From Hydrocarboniphaga sp. (GTDB lineage Bacteria > Pseudomonadota > Gammaproteobacteria > Nevskiales > Nevskiaceae), in assembly GCF_028291725.1 (NCBI RefSeq), contig NZ_JAQGNT010000107.1, forward strand, positions 39,363 to 103,362: a stretch of DNA of 64,000 bases. The letters run 5' to 3'. Made by a program: the position numbers and the translations under genes. Positions 17,095 through 26,900 of the stretch are shown here, one piece after another (positions within the stretch are counted from its first letter, which is position 1; the number at the start of each line of letters is the position of its first letter). The notes beneath the pieces are model-generated. The model was not told where the DNA came from, searched no databases, and saw only the letters and a list, made by a program, of their open reading frames with translations.

Positions 17095-18978
17095 TCAGCC
17101 GGATATGGCGCGCAGCCGCGGGCGCTCGAACGGCGCACTGTTGCGGGCCAGCAGCGGCGCCAGCTCGTCGGCAGTCATTGCCGGCGCAAAGTACCAGCCC
17201 TGGATCGAGGTACAGCCGTGCTGGCGCAGGAACTGCACCTGCTCCTCCTGCTCGGCGCCCTCGGCCACCACCGACAGCCCGAAGCTCTTGGCCATCGCCA
17301 GGATCGCGATGGTAATGCTGGCGCCGTCGCCCGGAATGCGCTCGATGAAACTGCGGTCGATCTTGATCGCATGCACCGGCAGACGCGGCAGATACGACAG
17401 CGAGGAGTGCCCGGTGCCGAAGTCGTCGATCGACAGCCGGATGCCCTTGGCGCGCAGACGGCTCAGCAGGCCGATGCTGGCCTCGTCCGAATCCATCAGC
17501 AGGCTCTCGGTGATCTCCAGCCCGAGCTTGTGCGCGGCGAGCCCGGAATCCTTCAGGGCCGCATCGATGTCGTCGCAAAAGTGCGGGTCGCGCAGCTGGC
17601 GCACCGACACGTTGACCGACAGCGGCGGCACGTGCAGGCCCGCCGCGCCCCAGTCGGCGGACTGCTGGCAGGCGGTGCGCAGCGCCCAGCGGCCGATCGG
17701 CACGATCAGCCCGCATTCCTCCGCGCCCTGTACGAAATCGTAGGGCGGCACCATGCCGCGCGTGGCGTGCGGCCAGCGCAGCAGCGCCTCGATGCCGACG
17801 ATGCGGCCGTCGGCCAGCCCGATCTGCGGTTGGTACTGAAGCTGGAAGTCGTGGTTGTCGATCGCCCGATGCAGATCGGCCTCGAGCGCCAGCCGGTGCG
17901 CCGCGCGGCGGTTCATCTCGGGCTCGAACAGCGCGCAGCCGTTCTTGCCAAGATGCTTGGCGTGATACATCGCGGTGTCGGCGTTGCGCATCAGCGTATC
18001 GACGTCGCTGCCGTCGGCCGGGGAGCAGCTGAGGCCGATGCTGGCGGTGACGTGGTAGTCGCGGCCGTCGACGGTCAGCGGCTGTTCGAGCTGCGCCAGC
18101 AGTTTTTCGGCGAGCAGACGGGCCTGGGCCCGAGTCTGCAGCGGACGCAGGATCAAGGTGAATTCGTCACCGCCCAGACGGCACACGATGTCGGTGCTGC
18201 GCACCAGCGTCAGCAGCCTCTGCCCGATCGCCTTGAGCAGCAGATCGCCGTGCGCATGTCCCAGCGTGTCGTTGACGATCTTGAAATTGTCGAGGTCGAG
18301 CAGCGCCAGCGCCAGCTGGCCGCCGTCGGCCACGCCGCGGCGCAGGTGGTCGTTGAACGCGTGGCGGTTGGGCAGATCGGTGACCGGATCGACATGCGCG
18401 AGCCGGTACAGATCGGTCTCCGCCGCCTCCACGCGATGGCGCATGCGCGTGACCAGGGGCAGCGTCAGACCCAGGGACGCGGCCGCCACCATGCACATCA
18501 GCGCGGCGTAGCCGAGCAGCGACCAGTACACCGAGTTCAGGCCAGCTTCGATGACGACGATGCCGACCGTCCGGTCCTGGTAGACGATCCGATGCGCCAC
18601 CAGCACATCGTCGATCGCGATCTGGTGACCCTGCTCCAGCAGCGCCACCGACGCAGCCGCCGGCGGCGGGTGTCCTGAGCGGGTGTAAGACGCGAGCATG
18701 CGGCCATCCGCCGTGAACACGGCGGCCGCTTCGATGGTCGGCACCGCCTCGAGCGCCGACAGGGTTTCGCTGCCGGCGCGCTCGTCGTTGAACAGCAGCG
18801 CCGCGAGCGTGTTGGACCCGATGATCTGTGCCTGCACTCGCAGCGACTCCAGTAGCCCGCGCTCCATCGACACGAACTGATAGGCGATCAGCGCCAGACT
18901 CGCGAACAGCAGCGCGGCCGCCGCGGCGAGCAGGTTGGATGCGGCCACCGATTGCCGCAGCGCAGGGGCGGCAGCCAT
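17095..18978 (-). CDS. CHASE8-like sensor GGDEF-EAL protein (c-di-GMP turnover)
   Basis: A 627-residue inner-membrane protein: helix at ~12-34, periplasmic CHASE8-like domain (QAQIIGSNTLAALLFNDE) to ~150, second helix at ~155-180, GGDEF domain with intact RLGGDEF at ~268-274, and EAL domain with EALLRW, DDFGTGHSSL, KIDRSF and VVAEG. Both active sites look complete, so it could make or degrade c-di-GMP. The yfiR stop at 18981 is two bases upstream; YfiR proteins restrain CHASE8-type cyclases from the periplasm (established for YfiBNR). Third gene of the receptor-yfiR cassette. Confidence 0.88.
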   Translation of the reverse strand: MAAAPALRQSVAASNLLAAAAALLFASLALIAYQFVSMERGLLESLRVQAQIIGSNTLAALLFNDERAGSETLSALEAVPTIEAAAVFTADGRMLASYTRSGHPPPAAASVALLEQGHQIAIDDVLVAHRIVYQDRTVGIVVIEAGLNSVYWSLLGYAALMCMVAAASLGLTLPLVTRMRHRVEAAETDLYRLAHVDPVTDLPNRHAFNDHLRRGVADGGQLALALLDLDNFKIVNDTLGHAHGDLLLKAIGQRLLTLVRSTDIVCRLGGDEFTLILRPLQTRAQARLLAEKLLAQLEQPLTVDGRDYHVTASIGLSCSPADGSDVDTLMRNADTAMYHAKHLGKNGCALFEPEMNRRAAHRLALEADLHRAIDNHDFQLQYQPQIGLADGRIVGIEALLRWPHATRGMVPPYDFVQGAEECGLIVPIGRWALRTACQQSADWGAAGLHVPPLSVNVSVRQLRDPHFCDDIDAALKDSGLAAHKLGLEITESLLMDSDEASIGLLSRLRAKGIRLSIDDFGTGHSSLSYLPRLPVHAIKIDRSFIERIPGDGASITIAILAMAKSFGLSVVAEGAEQEEQVQFLRQHGCTSIQGWYFAPAMTADELAPLLARNSAPFERPRLRAISG

Positions 18979-18980
18979 GG

Positions 18981-19529
18981 TCACTGCGTGGCCCGCGCCA
19001 GGCGCAGCAGCTTGGAGCTGAACTTGAGCCCGGCCCTTTGTGCAGCGATGGTGTCGATGTCGAAGCGTACGTGCGAATGGTCGAGGGCGAGCACGATCAT
19101 CACATGGCCGTCGAGCGATCCGCCGTCGGACACCATCAGCGTGCCGCGACGCTCGACCGGCGGCATCGGCGACGCCGGCTCGACGATCCACACGCCGCAG
19201 TCCTCCGGCGCCGGATCGCCCGCGGCCATCACTTTGACCGTGACCAGGCCGTCGTTGACCGGCTTGCCGGCCAGACGCAGCACCGCTGCCTTGAGCGCGC
19301 TGCTGTCAGCGATGCAGAAGCTCAGCCCCGAAGCCGCGGCCGGCTGCGGCCATTGCGTGAACAGGGCGAAGTTGTAGATGAAGGCCGCCTTCAGCTCGGC
19401 TTCGGGTACCGGCTCCTGTGCGCCGATCGGCATCGGCAGCAGCAGGCCGAAGCGGATCAGGGCCCTGCAGATCGGCCTCCAAAGAGGCCTGCAGATCGGC
19501 CTGCAAAGGGGAGCGAGCGTTCGGCGCAT
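18981..19529 (-). CDS. YfiR-family periplasmic regulator (DUF4154)
   Basis: A 182-residue exported protein. AFIYNFALFTQWP and the two cysteine segments (LSFCIADS, EDCGVWIVEP) are typical of YfiR, whose cysteines form a disulfide and which inhibits the inner-membrane cyclase YfiN. The signal region is odd: its n-region has an Arg/Cys/Pro-rich eight-residue duplication (RPICRPLW, RPICRALI). It sits 10 bp after the TonB receptor and directly before the GGDEF-EAL gene. Role inferred: a periplasmic link between receptor and c-di-GMP enzyme. Confidence 0.85.
   Translation of the reverse strand: MRRTLAPLCRPICRPLWRPICRALIRFGLLLPMPIGAQEPVPEAELKAAFIYNFALFTQWPQPAAASGLSFCIADSSALKAAVLRLAGKPVNDGLVTVKVMAAGDPAPEDCGVWIVEPASPMPPVERRGTLMVSDGGSLDGHVMIVLALDHSHVRFDIDTIAAQRAGLKFSSKLLRLARATQ
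19461..19509. repeat. 24-bp tandem duplication inside the yfiR signal-peptide region
   Basis: Two adjacent 24-bp units sharing CTGCAGATCGGCCT with a few differences encode the repeated RPICR segment at the N-terminus of the YfiR protein. It keeps the reading frame. It could alter export efficiency or be a variable repeat. Confidence 0.75.
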
Positions 19530-19538
19530 GGGAGCCGC

Positions 19539-21530
19539 TCAGAATCCGAGCGTCAGCCGCGCCAGCACGGATCGTCCGTCCTGGTCCACGCCGCTCTGCA
19601 GCAGTTCGGGGCCGGCAGGCTGCGCGTAGTCCCGGTCGAACAGGTTGTAGACGGTGATCGAGCCCTGCAGGCGGCGGCCGAGCGCGCGGCTCAGGCTCAG
19701 GTTGCCCAGCCAATACGCGCCGATCTCGCTTTGCTGACCCCGCTGCGCTGCGACGGCGCTGAGTTCGGCGCCGAGGATCACACCGGTATTGGCAATGCCG
19801 GTCGACAGGTTCAGATGCGCCAGGTGCCGCGGCGAGTTTTCCAGCTGCTGGTGGCTGCTCTGGTCCTGGGCCAGCTGCCAGCTGTAGCTCGCTCGCAGCT
19901 GCGCGGTGTCGCTCCAGCGCCGGGTGTAGCTCAGCTCCGCTCCGCGCGTTTCGACGCGGCCCTGGTTGATGTATGTCGGCATGCCGTCCTGGCCTTCCAT
20001 CAGCGAAATCAGGTCGTGCACGCGGTAGGTGTAGAGCGAGGCGGTCAGCATCGCGTTGTCCGGCAGGCTCTGCTGTAGGACCAGCTCGGCAGTGCGGATC
20101 TGCTCGGAGTCGAGATCCGGATTGCCGGCCTGCGCGCCGTCGCCGGCTACCGTGTAGAACTGCTCGAAGGCGTTGGGTGAGCGATATGCGCTGCCGCAGA
20201 GCCCCTTGATCGTGGTTCGCGGCCCCGGTGAATAGATGATCGCGGCGCGCGGGCTCAGCCTGCTGCCGCTGGTCGAGTCGTGGTCGAGCCGCGCACCGAG
20301 GTTGAACAGCAGCTGCGACGACCAACGATATTCGTCCTCGAGATACAGGCCCCAGGTGCCACCGCTGCGGTGGTCGTCGAGATATTGCAGGTCCGGGTCC
20401 ACCGAAAAATTGTGTTGATCGCGATGCCCGTCGTAGCGCATATCGCTGCCGATTACCAGATGGTGATCGGTGAAGGCCTGCAGCGTGCCCTGGACGCTGA
20501 ACCCGTACGAGCGGGCATCGGCGCCATCGTAATTCACCGTCGGCAGGTAGACGTAGACGCCATCGTATTGGTACTGGCTGACAAAGCCGCGTGTCACCAG
20601 CTCGAAATCGTCGCTGTAGCGGTGGCGATGGACCAGGCTCGCCCAGCTGTGCTGGTCCCGCGCCTGCTCGCCATCGACGCCAAAGCTCTGCCCGTAGCTC
20701 GCCGTCGGGATACCCTTGACGCGATCGGCCCAGGCCAGTTGCAGATCGAATTCACCGTAGCGCGCCTTGGCCAGCAGGCGTGTGGCGCGGTCGTCATCGA
20801 GATGGGTGGCGGCGCCGTTGTGGGTTTCGGGCGTGTCGAACTCGGGGAAATACAGGTCGGGGCCGTCGGTTGCGAAGCGGCTTGCCGACAGCAGCAGATC
20901 GGCCTGCTGTCCGCCGCTCCAGCCATAGCTGGCGCGGCCGCCGCGATAACCGTAGCTGCCGCCGGTGACACCGAGCTGCGTCCCCGGCGCCTCGGCGGCG
21001 CGTTTGGTGATCACGTTGACGACGCCGAAGAACGCGTTGGAACCATAGATCGCCGAGCCCGGCCCGGGCACGTATTCGATGCGCTGGATCATCTCGACAT
21101 CGATTGGAAAATCGGTGCCGATCGCGGCTTGTCCGTAGACCGCGTCGTTGCTCGGGACGCCGTCGATCAGCAGCAGGAAGCGGCTGTCGTAGTCGCCGGG
21201 TCGCTGGAACCCGCGCGCGCCAAGATAGGCGTAATTGCGGTCGTAGTTCACGTACAAGCCCGGCAGCGAGGCCAGCGCCTCGCCGAGCGTGCGCCAGCCG
21301 AAGGCTTCGAAGTCACCTGCCGTCAGCACCGCGACCGCGGACGGCGCTTCGCTGATCTTCTGCTCGAAGCGCGACGCACTGGATACTTCCAGATCCATCA
21401 GCTGCTCGATCGGTAACTGAGCCAGATCGGCAGACGCCGGCAAGGCCTGGGCGTAGACCGGGCACGCAACCGCTGCCAGGCAAGCCACGCCCGTCAACCG
21501 CGGCCAGCGCTGCCGACCAGTACGGGTCAT
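19539..21530 (-). CDS. TonB-dependent outer-membrane receptor
   Basis: A 663-residue receptor with a signal peptide (cleavage near VYAQA), a plug domain (LPIEQLMDLEVSSASRFEQK, SEAPSAVAVLTAGDFE, GARGFQRPGDYDSRFLLLIDG, GPGSAIYGSNAFFGVVNVIT) and a beta-barrel ending in aromatic LTLGF. The LMDLEVSSAS opening marks a receptor group often paired with yfiR-like genes. No Fur box or TonB/ExbBD genes are nearby, so the ligand need not be an iron chelate. First gene of the three-gene cassette; 160 bp separates it from divergent pyrE. Confidence 0.9.
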   Translation of the reverse strand: MTRTGRQRWPRLTGVACLAAVACPVYAQALPASADLAQLPIEQLMDLEVSSASRFEQKISEAPSAVAVLTAGDFEAFGWRTLGEALASLPGLYVNYDRNYAYLGARGFQRPGDYDSRFLLLIDGVPSNDAVYGQAAIGTDFPIDVEMIQRIEYVPGPGSAIYGSNAFFGVVNVITKRAAEAPGTQLGVTGGSYGYRGGRASYGWSGGQQADLLLSASRFATDGPDLYFPEFDTPETHNGAATHLDDDRATRLLAKARYGEFDLQLAWADRVKGIPTASYGQSFGVDGEQARDQHSWASLVHRHRYSDDFELVTRGFVSQYQYDGVYVYLPTVNYDGADARSYGFSVQGTLQAFTDHHLVIGSDMRYDGHRDQHNFSVDPDLQYLDDHRSGGTWGLYLEDEYRWSSQLLFNLGARLDHDSTSGSRLSPRAAIIYSPGPRTTIKGLCGSAYRSPNAFEQFYTVAGDGAQAGNPDLDSEQIRTAELVLQQSLPDNAMLTASLYTYRVHDLISLMEGQDGMPTYINQGRVETRGAELSYTRRWSDTAQLRASYSWQLAQDQSSHQQLENSPRHLAHLNLSTGIANTGVILGAELSAVAAQRGQQSEIGAYWLGNLSLSRALGRRLQGSITVYNLFDRDYAQPAGPELLQSGVDQDGRSVLARLTLGF

Positions 21531-21690
21531 GGTTCAATCCTCACGGTGGAGCAGGCGACTATCCGGAAATGAAACCGGGTGGTCTATGGACAAGTCACAT
21601 CATCGGTATCGGCAATGCCCGCGGGTTCTTGACCGTGGCCGCGGCCGCCGCGCTGGGAGACAATGGAAGCCCGCAACGCGAAAAAACAAT

Positions 21691-22338
21691 ATGAAACCGC
21701 ACCAGACCGCCTTCCTCGAACTCGCGCTCGAACACGAGGTGCTGAAGTTCGGCCGGTTCACGCTGAAATCGGGCCGTATCAGCCCCTATTTCTTCAATCT
21801 GGGCAAGATTGCCAGTGGTGCCGGTTTGCGCCGGCTGGCCGGCGCCTACGCCGATGCGCTGCTCGGCTCCGGCGTCGAGTTCGACCTGCTGTTCGGCCCG
21901 GCCTACAAGGGCATTCCGCTGGTCGCGGCGATCGCCTATGCACTGGCCGAGCGCGGCCGCGATCTGCCGTTCGCGTACAACCGCAAGGAGGCCAAGGATC
22001 ACGGCGAAGGCGGCGTACTGGTCGGCGCACCGGTTGTGGGCGCGCGCGTGGTGATCGTCGACGACGTGCTGACCGCCGGCACTGCGCTGCGCCAGTCGCA
22101 CGCGCTGCTGCGCGACGCCGGCGCGACCACGGTCGCGGCGATGACCGCGCTGGATCGCCAGGAAGTGGGGCCCAATGGCCGCTCGGCGGTGCAGGAGTTG
22201 GCGAGCGAGGCCGGCATTGCGGTGCTGCCACTGGTGACGGTGCGCGATCTGCTGGCGCATCTGACGCAGAGCGGTGGTGATGCGGCGACGATCGATGCGA
22301 TCAACGCATATCAGGCGCAGTACGGGGTCAAGGATTGA
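21691..22338 (+). CDS. pyrE: Orotate phosphoribosyltransferase
   Basis: A 215-residue enzyme that joins orotate and PRPP to form OMP in pyrimidine synthesis. The PRPP motif VVIVDDVLTAGTALR and FGPAYKGIPL, FAYNRKEAKDHGEGG (flexible catalytic loop) are diagnostic. ATG at 21691 gives the family length; longer in-frame starts add unrelated residues. It is convergent with argB, with a family B palindrome between them. Confidence 0.96.
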   Translation: MKPHQTAFLELALEHEVLKFGRFTLKSGRISPYFFNLGKIASGAGLRRLAGAYADALLGSGVEFDLLFGPAYKGIPLVAAIAYALAERGRDLPFAYNRKEAKDHGEGGVLVGAPVVGARVVIVDDVLTAGTALRQSHALLRDAGATTVAAMTALDRQEVGPNGRSAVQELASEAGIAVLPLVTVRDLLAHLTQSGGDAATIDAINAYQAQYGVKD

Positions 22339-22347
22339 CGTGACAAT

Positions 22348-22420
22348 GTTGGGGTTCGCTGCGCTCACCCCAACCTACCCATCGCATCGTAGGTTGGGGT
22401 GAGCGCAGCGAACCCCAACA
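22348..22420. repeat. GTAG palindromic element, family B, copy 1
   Basis: Two inverted units with hairpin GTTGGGGT/ACCCCAAC and loop GAGCGCAGCG, here in outward orientation (CTAC and GTAG face each other in the middle). It sits between convergent pyrE and argB, where it may act as a bidirectional terminator. Confidence 0.85.
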
Positions 22421-22427
22421 CCGCCGA

Positions 22428-23405
<978 letters not shown>

Positions 23406-23423
23406 TTACGGAACGATGGCGCT

Positions 23424-23882
23424 TCAGTGACGGCCGGTATGGCCGAAACCGCCGGCGCCGCGCTGGCTCGCCTGGAATTCGCTGACCAGCTCGAAATCCG
23501 CGCGCACCACCGGCACCAGCACCAGCTGCGCGATGCGCTCGCCGGGCGTCATGCTGAAGGGGGCGCTGCCGCGGTTCCAGCAGCTGACCATCAGCTCGCC
23601 CTGGTAGTCGGAATCGATCAGGCCCACCAGGTTGCCGAGCACGATGCCGTGCTTATGGCCCAGGCCCGAACGCGGCAGGATGATCGCGGCCAGGCCCGGG
23701 TCGGCGACGTAGATCGCCATGCCGGTCTTGATCAGCGTGGTCTGGCCCGGCTCGATTTCCAGAGGCTGGTCCAGCATCGCGCGCAGATCCAGCCCGGCCG
23801 CGCCGTCGGTGGCATAACCCGGCAGCGGGTAATCGCGGCCGAGGCGCGGATCGAGAATCTTGAGCTGGATCTTTTGTGACAT
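23424..23882 (-). CDS. dut: Deoxyuridine 5'-triphosphate nucleotidohydrolase
   Basis: A 152-residue trimeric dUTPase that prevents uracil incorporation and supplies dUMP. The five family motifs are visible, including [24 protein letters not shown] and the C-terminal [10 protein letters not shown]. It lies 24 bp after coaBC, the usual partner in gammaproteobacteria. Confidence 0.95.
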   Translation of the reverse strand: MSQKIQLKILDPRLGRDYPLPGYATDGAAGLDLRAMLDQPLEIEPGQTTLIKTGMAIYVADPGLAAIILPRSGLGHKHGIVLGNLVGLIDSDYQGELMVSCWNRGSAPFSMTPGERIAQLVLVPVVRADFELVSEFQASQRGAGGFGHTGRH

Positions 23883-23906
23883 TTTGTTGTTTTCTGAAGT
23901 TATTGT

Positions 23907-25124
23907 TTATTTTTTCGCGGCACGCTGCCGGATGATCAGCGCCACCAGGCCGCGCGCGACTTCGGCCTTGGTTGCCGGCGCCAGCGCTTCGCCGCCGTCC
24001 GGCCAGAACACCTGCAGGCTGTTGTCGTCCTGGTCGAAGGCGCGGCCGGCGCCGACCCAGTTGGCGGCGATCATGTCGAGGTTCTTGCGCTGCAGCTTGC
24101 CGCGCGCGTGTTCTTCCAACTTCTCGGTCTCGGCGGCGAAGCCGACCACGAACAGCTGCGGATAGGCCTTGCGAACCGTCGCCAGCACGTCGTCGGTGCG
24201 CGCCAGCGGCAGCGTCAGTTCAGCGTCGTTCTTCTTGATCTTCTGGCCGGCGATGCTGGCCGCGCGGTAGTCGGCGACCGCGGCGGCAGCGACGAAGATC
24301 TGAGCATCGCGGCTTGCGGCGAGCGCGGCCTTGAGCATGTCGGCGGCGGACTCGATGTCGATGCGCGTCACGCCGGCCGGCGTCGACAAGTTCGTCGGCC
24401 CCGAAATCAGCGTCACGCTGGCACCCTGGTCGCGCAGCGCCGCCGCAACCGCATAACCCTGTTTGCCGGAGCTGCGATTGCTCAGGAACCGCACCGGGTC
24501 CAGCGGCTCACGCGTGGGCCCGGCGGTGACCACCGCGTGCACGCCCTTCAGCGGGCCGGACGACAGCAGCTCGGCGACATTGGCGCGAAGATCGAGCGGC
24601 TCGCGCATGCGGCCTTCGCCGATTTCGCCGCAGGCTTGGTAGCCGGCGCCAGGGCCGAGCACCGCAATGCTGCGCGCGGTCAGCGTCGCGACATTGGACT
24701 GGGTTGCCGCGTTGGCCCACATCAGGCGGTTCATCGCCGGCGCCACGGCGATCGGCTTGTCGGTGGCCAGACACAGCGTCGACAGCAGATCGTCGGCCGC
24801 GCCGTGCGCAAGCTTGGCGATGAAATTGGCCGTCGCCGGCGCCACCAGGATCAGATCCGGCCAGCGCGCCAGCTCGATATGGCCCATCGCCGCCTCGGCC
24901 GCCTCGTCCCACAGCGAATGCCGCACCGGCTTGCCGGACAGCGCCTGGAAAGTCGGGTCGCCAACAAAATGCAGCGCCGAGTCGGTCATCACCACCTGCA
25001 CCTCGGCGCCGGCTTCGATCAGCCGCCGCGTCAGATCCGCCGCCTTGTAGGCCGCGATGCCGCCGGTCACGCCGAGCAGGATGCGGCGGCCGTGCAGCGA
25101 GGGAATGAGCGCGCTTTGTGACAT
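23907..25124 (-). CDS. coaBC: Bifunctional CoaBC (phosphopantothenoylcysteine decarboxylase / synthase)
   Basis: A 405-residue flavoprotein for two steps of coenzyme A synthesis. The CoaC half has LLGVTGGIAAYKAADL, APAMNRLMW and PGAGYQACGEIGEGRM; the CoaB half has TAGPTREPLDPVRFLSNRSS and AAAVADYR with KIKK. ATG at 25124 begins just before the decarboxylase domain. It heads the coaBC-dut unit and is divergent from radC apart from a small VOC gene. Confidence 0.95.
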   Translation of the reverse strand: MSQSALIPSLHGRRILLGVTGGIAAYKAADLTRRLIEAGAEVQVVMTDSALHFVGDPTFQALSGKPVRHSLWDEAAEAAMGHIELARWPDLILVAPATANFIAKLAHGAADDLLSTLCLATDKPIAVAPAMNRLMWANAATQSNVATLTARSIAVLGPGAGYQACGEIGEGRMREPLDLRANVAELLSSGPLKGVHAVVTAGPTREPLDPVRFLSNRSSGKQGYAVAAALRDQGASVTLISGPTNLSTPAGVTRIDIESAADMLKAALAASRDAQIFVAAAAVADYRAASIAGQKIKKNDAELTLPLARTDDVLATVRKAYPQLFVVGFAAETEKLEEHARGKLQRKNLDMIAANWVGAGRAFDQDDNSLQVFWPDGGEALAPATKAEVARGLVALIIRQRAAKK

Positions 25125-25180
25125 GACGCGGATTCTACTGTTTTGCGGCGCACGGATTCGCTTGTCCGCCGGCCCGGCGC

Positions 25181-25570
25181 CTACTCTGGCCGATGGCAGA
25201 CCGCCTCGATGTTGTGGCCGTCCGGGTCGAGCACGAACGCGCCGTAGTAGTTCGGGTGGTAATGCGGGCGCAGGCCGGGGGCGCCGTTGTCCCGCCCGCC
25301 CGCGCCGATCGCGGCGGCGTAATACGCATCGACCACCGCGCGGGACGCGGCGGCGAACGCGACATGCACACCGGCGCCGGCCGCGGCCCCGCCGTCGCCG
25401 ATCCAGAAATACGGCCGCTGCTGCGATCCGAAACCGACGTGCCCACCGGCGCCGGTCTGCTCGGCCGTCACCTCCATCACCAGGCCGATTTCGAGCGGGT
25501 GCAGCGCGGCCTCGAAGAAGCGCCGGCTGCGCTCCAGGTCCGAAACGCTGATTCCGATATGGTCGAGCAT
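25181..25570 (-). CDS. VOC/glyoxalase-fold protein
   Basis: A 129-residue vicinal-oxygen-chelate protein (MLDHIGISVSDLERSRRFFEAAL; NYYGAFVLDPDGHNIEAV). His4 and the C-terminal Glu of GHNIEAV are in metal-ligand positions. AAGGAAC lies upstream of the ATG at 25570. Substrate unknown; similar proteins are often annotated as glyoxalase or bleomycin-resistance-like without biochemical proof. It lies between coaBC and radC, an unusual place in the conserved cluster. Confidence 0.78.
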   Translation of the reverse strand: MLDHIGISVSDLERSRRFFEAALHPLEIGLVMEVTAEQTGAGGHVGFGSQQRPYFWIGDGGAAAGAGVHVAFAAASRAVVDAYYAAAIGAGGRDNGAPGLRPHYHPNYYGAFVLDPDGHNIEAVCHRPE

Positions 25571-25668
25571 GAGGCCTGTTCCTTGTTGGTGGTCGCGGCA
25601 ATTGTCCAACGGCGTCTCAGTCGCAGGCCGCGCGTCTGAATAGCATAGGGCGATCACCGGGGATCAAC

Positions 25669-26343
25669 ATGAGCATTCGCGATTGGCCGGCCGGCGAACG
25701 GCCGCGTGAAAAACTGCTGGAGCGCGGCGCGGGCGCGCTCAGCGACGCCGAACTGCTGGCGATCTTCCTGCGCACCGGCCTGGCCGGCAAAAGCGCGGTG
25801 GATCTGGCGCGCGACCTGCTGAGTCGCTTCGACGGCCTGCGCGGCCTGCTCGGCGCGGATCGCACGGCGTTCTGCTCCGCCAAGGGCCTGGGCGACGCCA
25901 AGTTCGCACAGCTGCAGGCGGTGCTCGAGATGGGCCGGCGCCACCTAGGCGAAGCAATCCGCCAGCGCGAGGCGCTGAACGACCCGGCGACCGTGCGGCG
26001 CTTCCTGCAGGCGCGGCTGCGGGACCGCGACCGCGAGGTGTTCGCGGCGCTTTTCCTCGATACGCAGCACCGGCTGCTGGCTTATGAGGAGCTGTCGGTC
26101 GGCACACTCGACGGGGCCTCGGTGTACCCGCGCGAGGTGGTCAAGGCGGCGCTGAAATGTTCGGCGGCGGCGGTGATTTTTGCGCATAACCATCCGTCCG
26201 GCGTCGCGGAACCCTCGGCCGCGGATCGGCTGCTGACCGAGCGGCTGCAGGCGGCGCTGCGGCTGATCGACGTGCGCGTGCTGGATCATTTCGTGGTCGG
26301 CGATGCGTCGCCGGTGTCGTTTGCGGAGCGCGGGTGGATCTGA
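25669..26343 (+). CDS. radC: RadC-family JAMM-domain protein
   Basis: A 224-residue RadC (YicR-type) protein: an HhH-like N-terminal region, then an MPN/JAMM metalloprotease-like domain with HNHPSG at residues 173-178 and the following Asp. Despite the name, a role in DNA repair is not established. Its position next to coaBC and upstream of rpmB-rpmG is strongly conserved in gammaproteobacteria, though here three extra genes precede rpmB. Confidence 0.93.
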   Translation: MSIRDWPAGERPREKLLERGAGALSDAELLAIFLRTGLAGKSAVDLARDLLSRFDGLRGLLGADRTAFCSAKGLGDAKFAQLQAVLEMGRRHLGEAIRQREALNDPATVRRFLQARLRDRDREVFAALFLDTQHRLLAYEELSVGTLDGASVYPREVVKAALKCSAAAVIFAHNHPSGVAEPSAADRLLTERLQAALRLIDVRVLDHFVVGDASPVSFAERGWI

Positions 26344-26354
26344 TCGGCGAGCAT

Positions 26355-26438
26355 GAATCGCGGACATGGTCCGCTCCTACAGGAGCTTTGCGTACCCTCG
26401 ATCCGCGACTGTAGGAGCGGACCAAAGTCCGCGATTGC
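26355..26438. repeat. GTAG palindromic element, family C, copy 1
   Basis: Two inverted hairpins of GTAGGAGCGGACC-type sequence with GTCCGCGATT arms, in outward orientation. The sequence type is widespread in Pseudomonas and Xanthomonas intergenic regions. It lies downstream of radC. Confidence 0.8.
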
Positions 26439-26534
26439 GGTGCAAATTCGCGCCGACCTCCGTAGCCTGCTGACAGCAGCTTGTCAGCAGCCCCGGCCGA
26501 TACTGCGGCGCACCTCACGACGGAGCGACACCCC

Positions 26535-26900
26535 ATGATCCTCGGCCTGCGTACCGCCATCTACCCCGCTCCCGACCTCGCCGCCGCCAAGGCCTGGTAC
26601 GCGCGGGTGTTCGGCGTCGAACCCTATTACGACCAGCCCTACTACGTCGGTTTTGCGATCGGCGGTTTCGAACTCGGCCTGATCCCGGACGCGACACCCG
26701 GCGCCGACGGCACTCAGGCGTACTGGGGCGTCGACGACGCCGACGCCGAATACGCGCGCCTGCTCGGCCTCGGCGCCCAGGATCTCGACCCGGTCCGCGA
26801 GGTTGGCGACGGCGTCCGCGTCGGCTCGGTGCTCGACCCGTTCGGCAACCGGCTGAGCCTGATCCAGAACCCGCTGTTCGATCGCGCGAGCCTGCGCTGA
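26535..26900 (+). CDS. VOC/glyoxalase-fold protein
   Basis: A 121-residue VOC-superfamily protein (LRTAIYPAPDLAAAKAWYAR; VLDPFGNRLSLIQNP). The usual first metal ligand is replaced by Tyr/Ala positions, so metal use is uncertain. Its stop overlaps the start of the SRPBCC gene by one base, so the two are coupled. Function unknown. Confidence 0.78.
   Translation: MILGLRTAIYPAPDLAAAKAWYARVFGVEPYYDQPYYVGFAIGGFELGLIPDATPGADGTQAYWGVDDADAEYARLLGLGAQDLDPVREVGDGVRVGSVLDPFGNRLSLIQNPLFDRASLR

Noticed and set aside
16864..18678. A 604-codon open frame on the plus strand opposite the GGDEF-EAL gene
   Set aside because: It is Arg/Gln/Ala/Val-rich with no recognisable domain, and the opposite strand encodes intact GGDEF and EAL motifs. 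Long antisense frames are expected at this GC content.
19461..19509. A microsatellite-type phase-variable repeat in yfiR
   Set aside because: Only two imperfect 24-bp units are present and a unit change keeps the frame, so on/off phase variation is not supported.
25181..26900. Calling the two VOC proteins glyoxalase I
   Set aside because: Both are short single-domain VOC proteins without the full GloA signature; only the fold can be supported.
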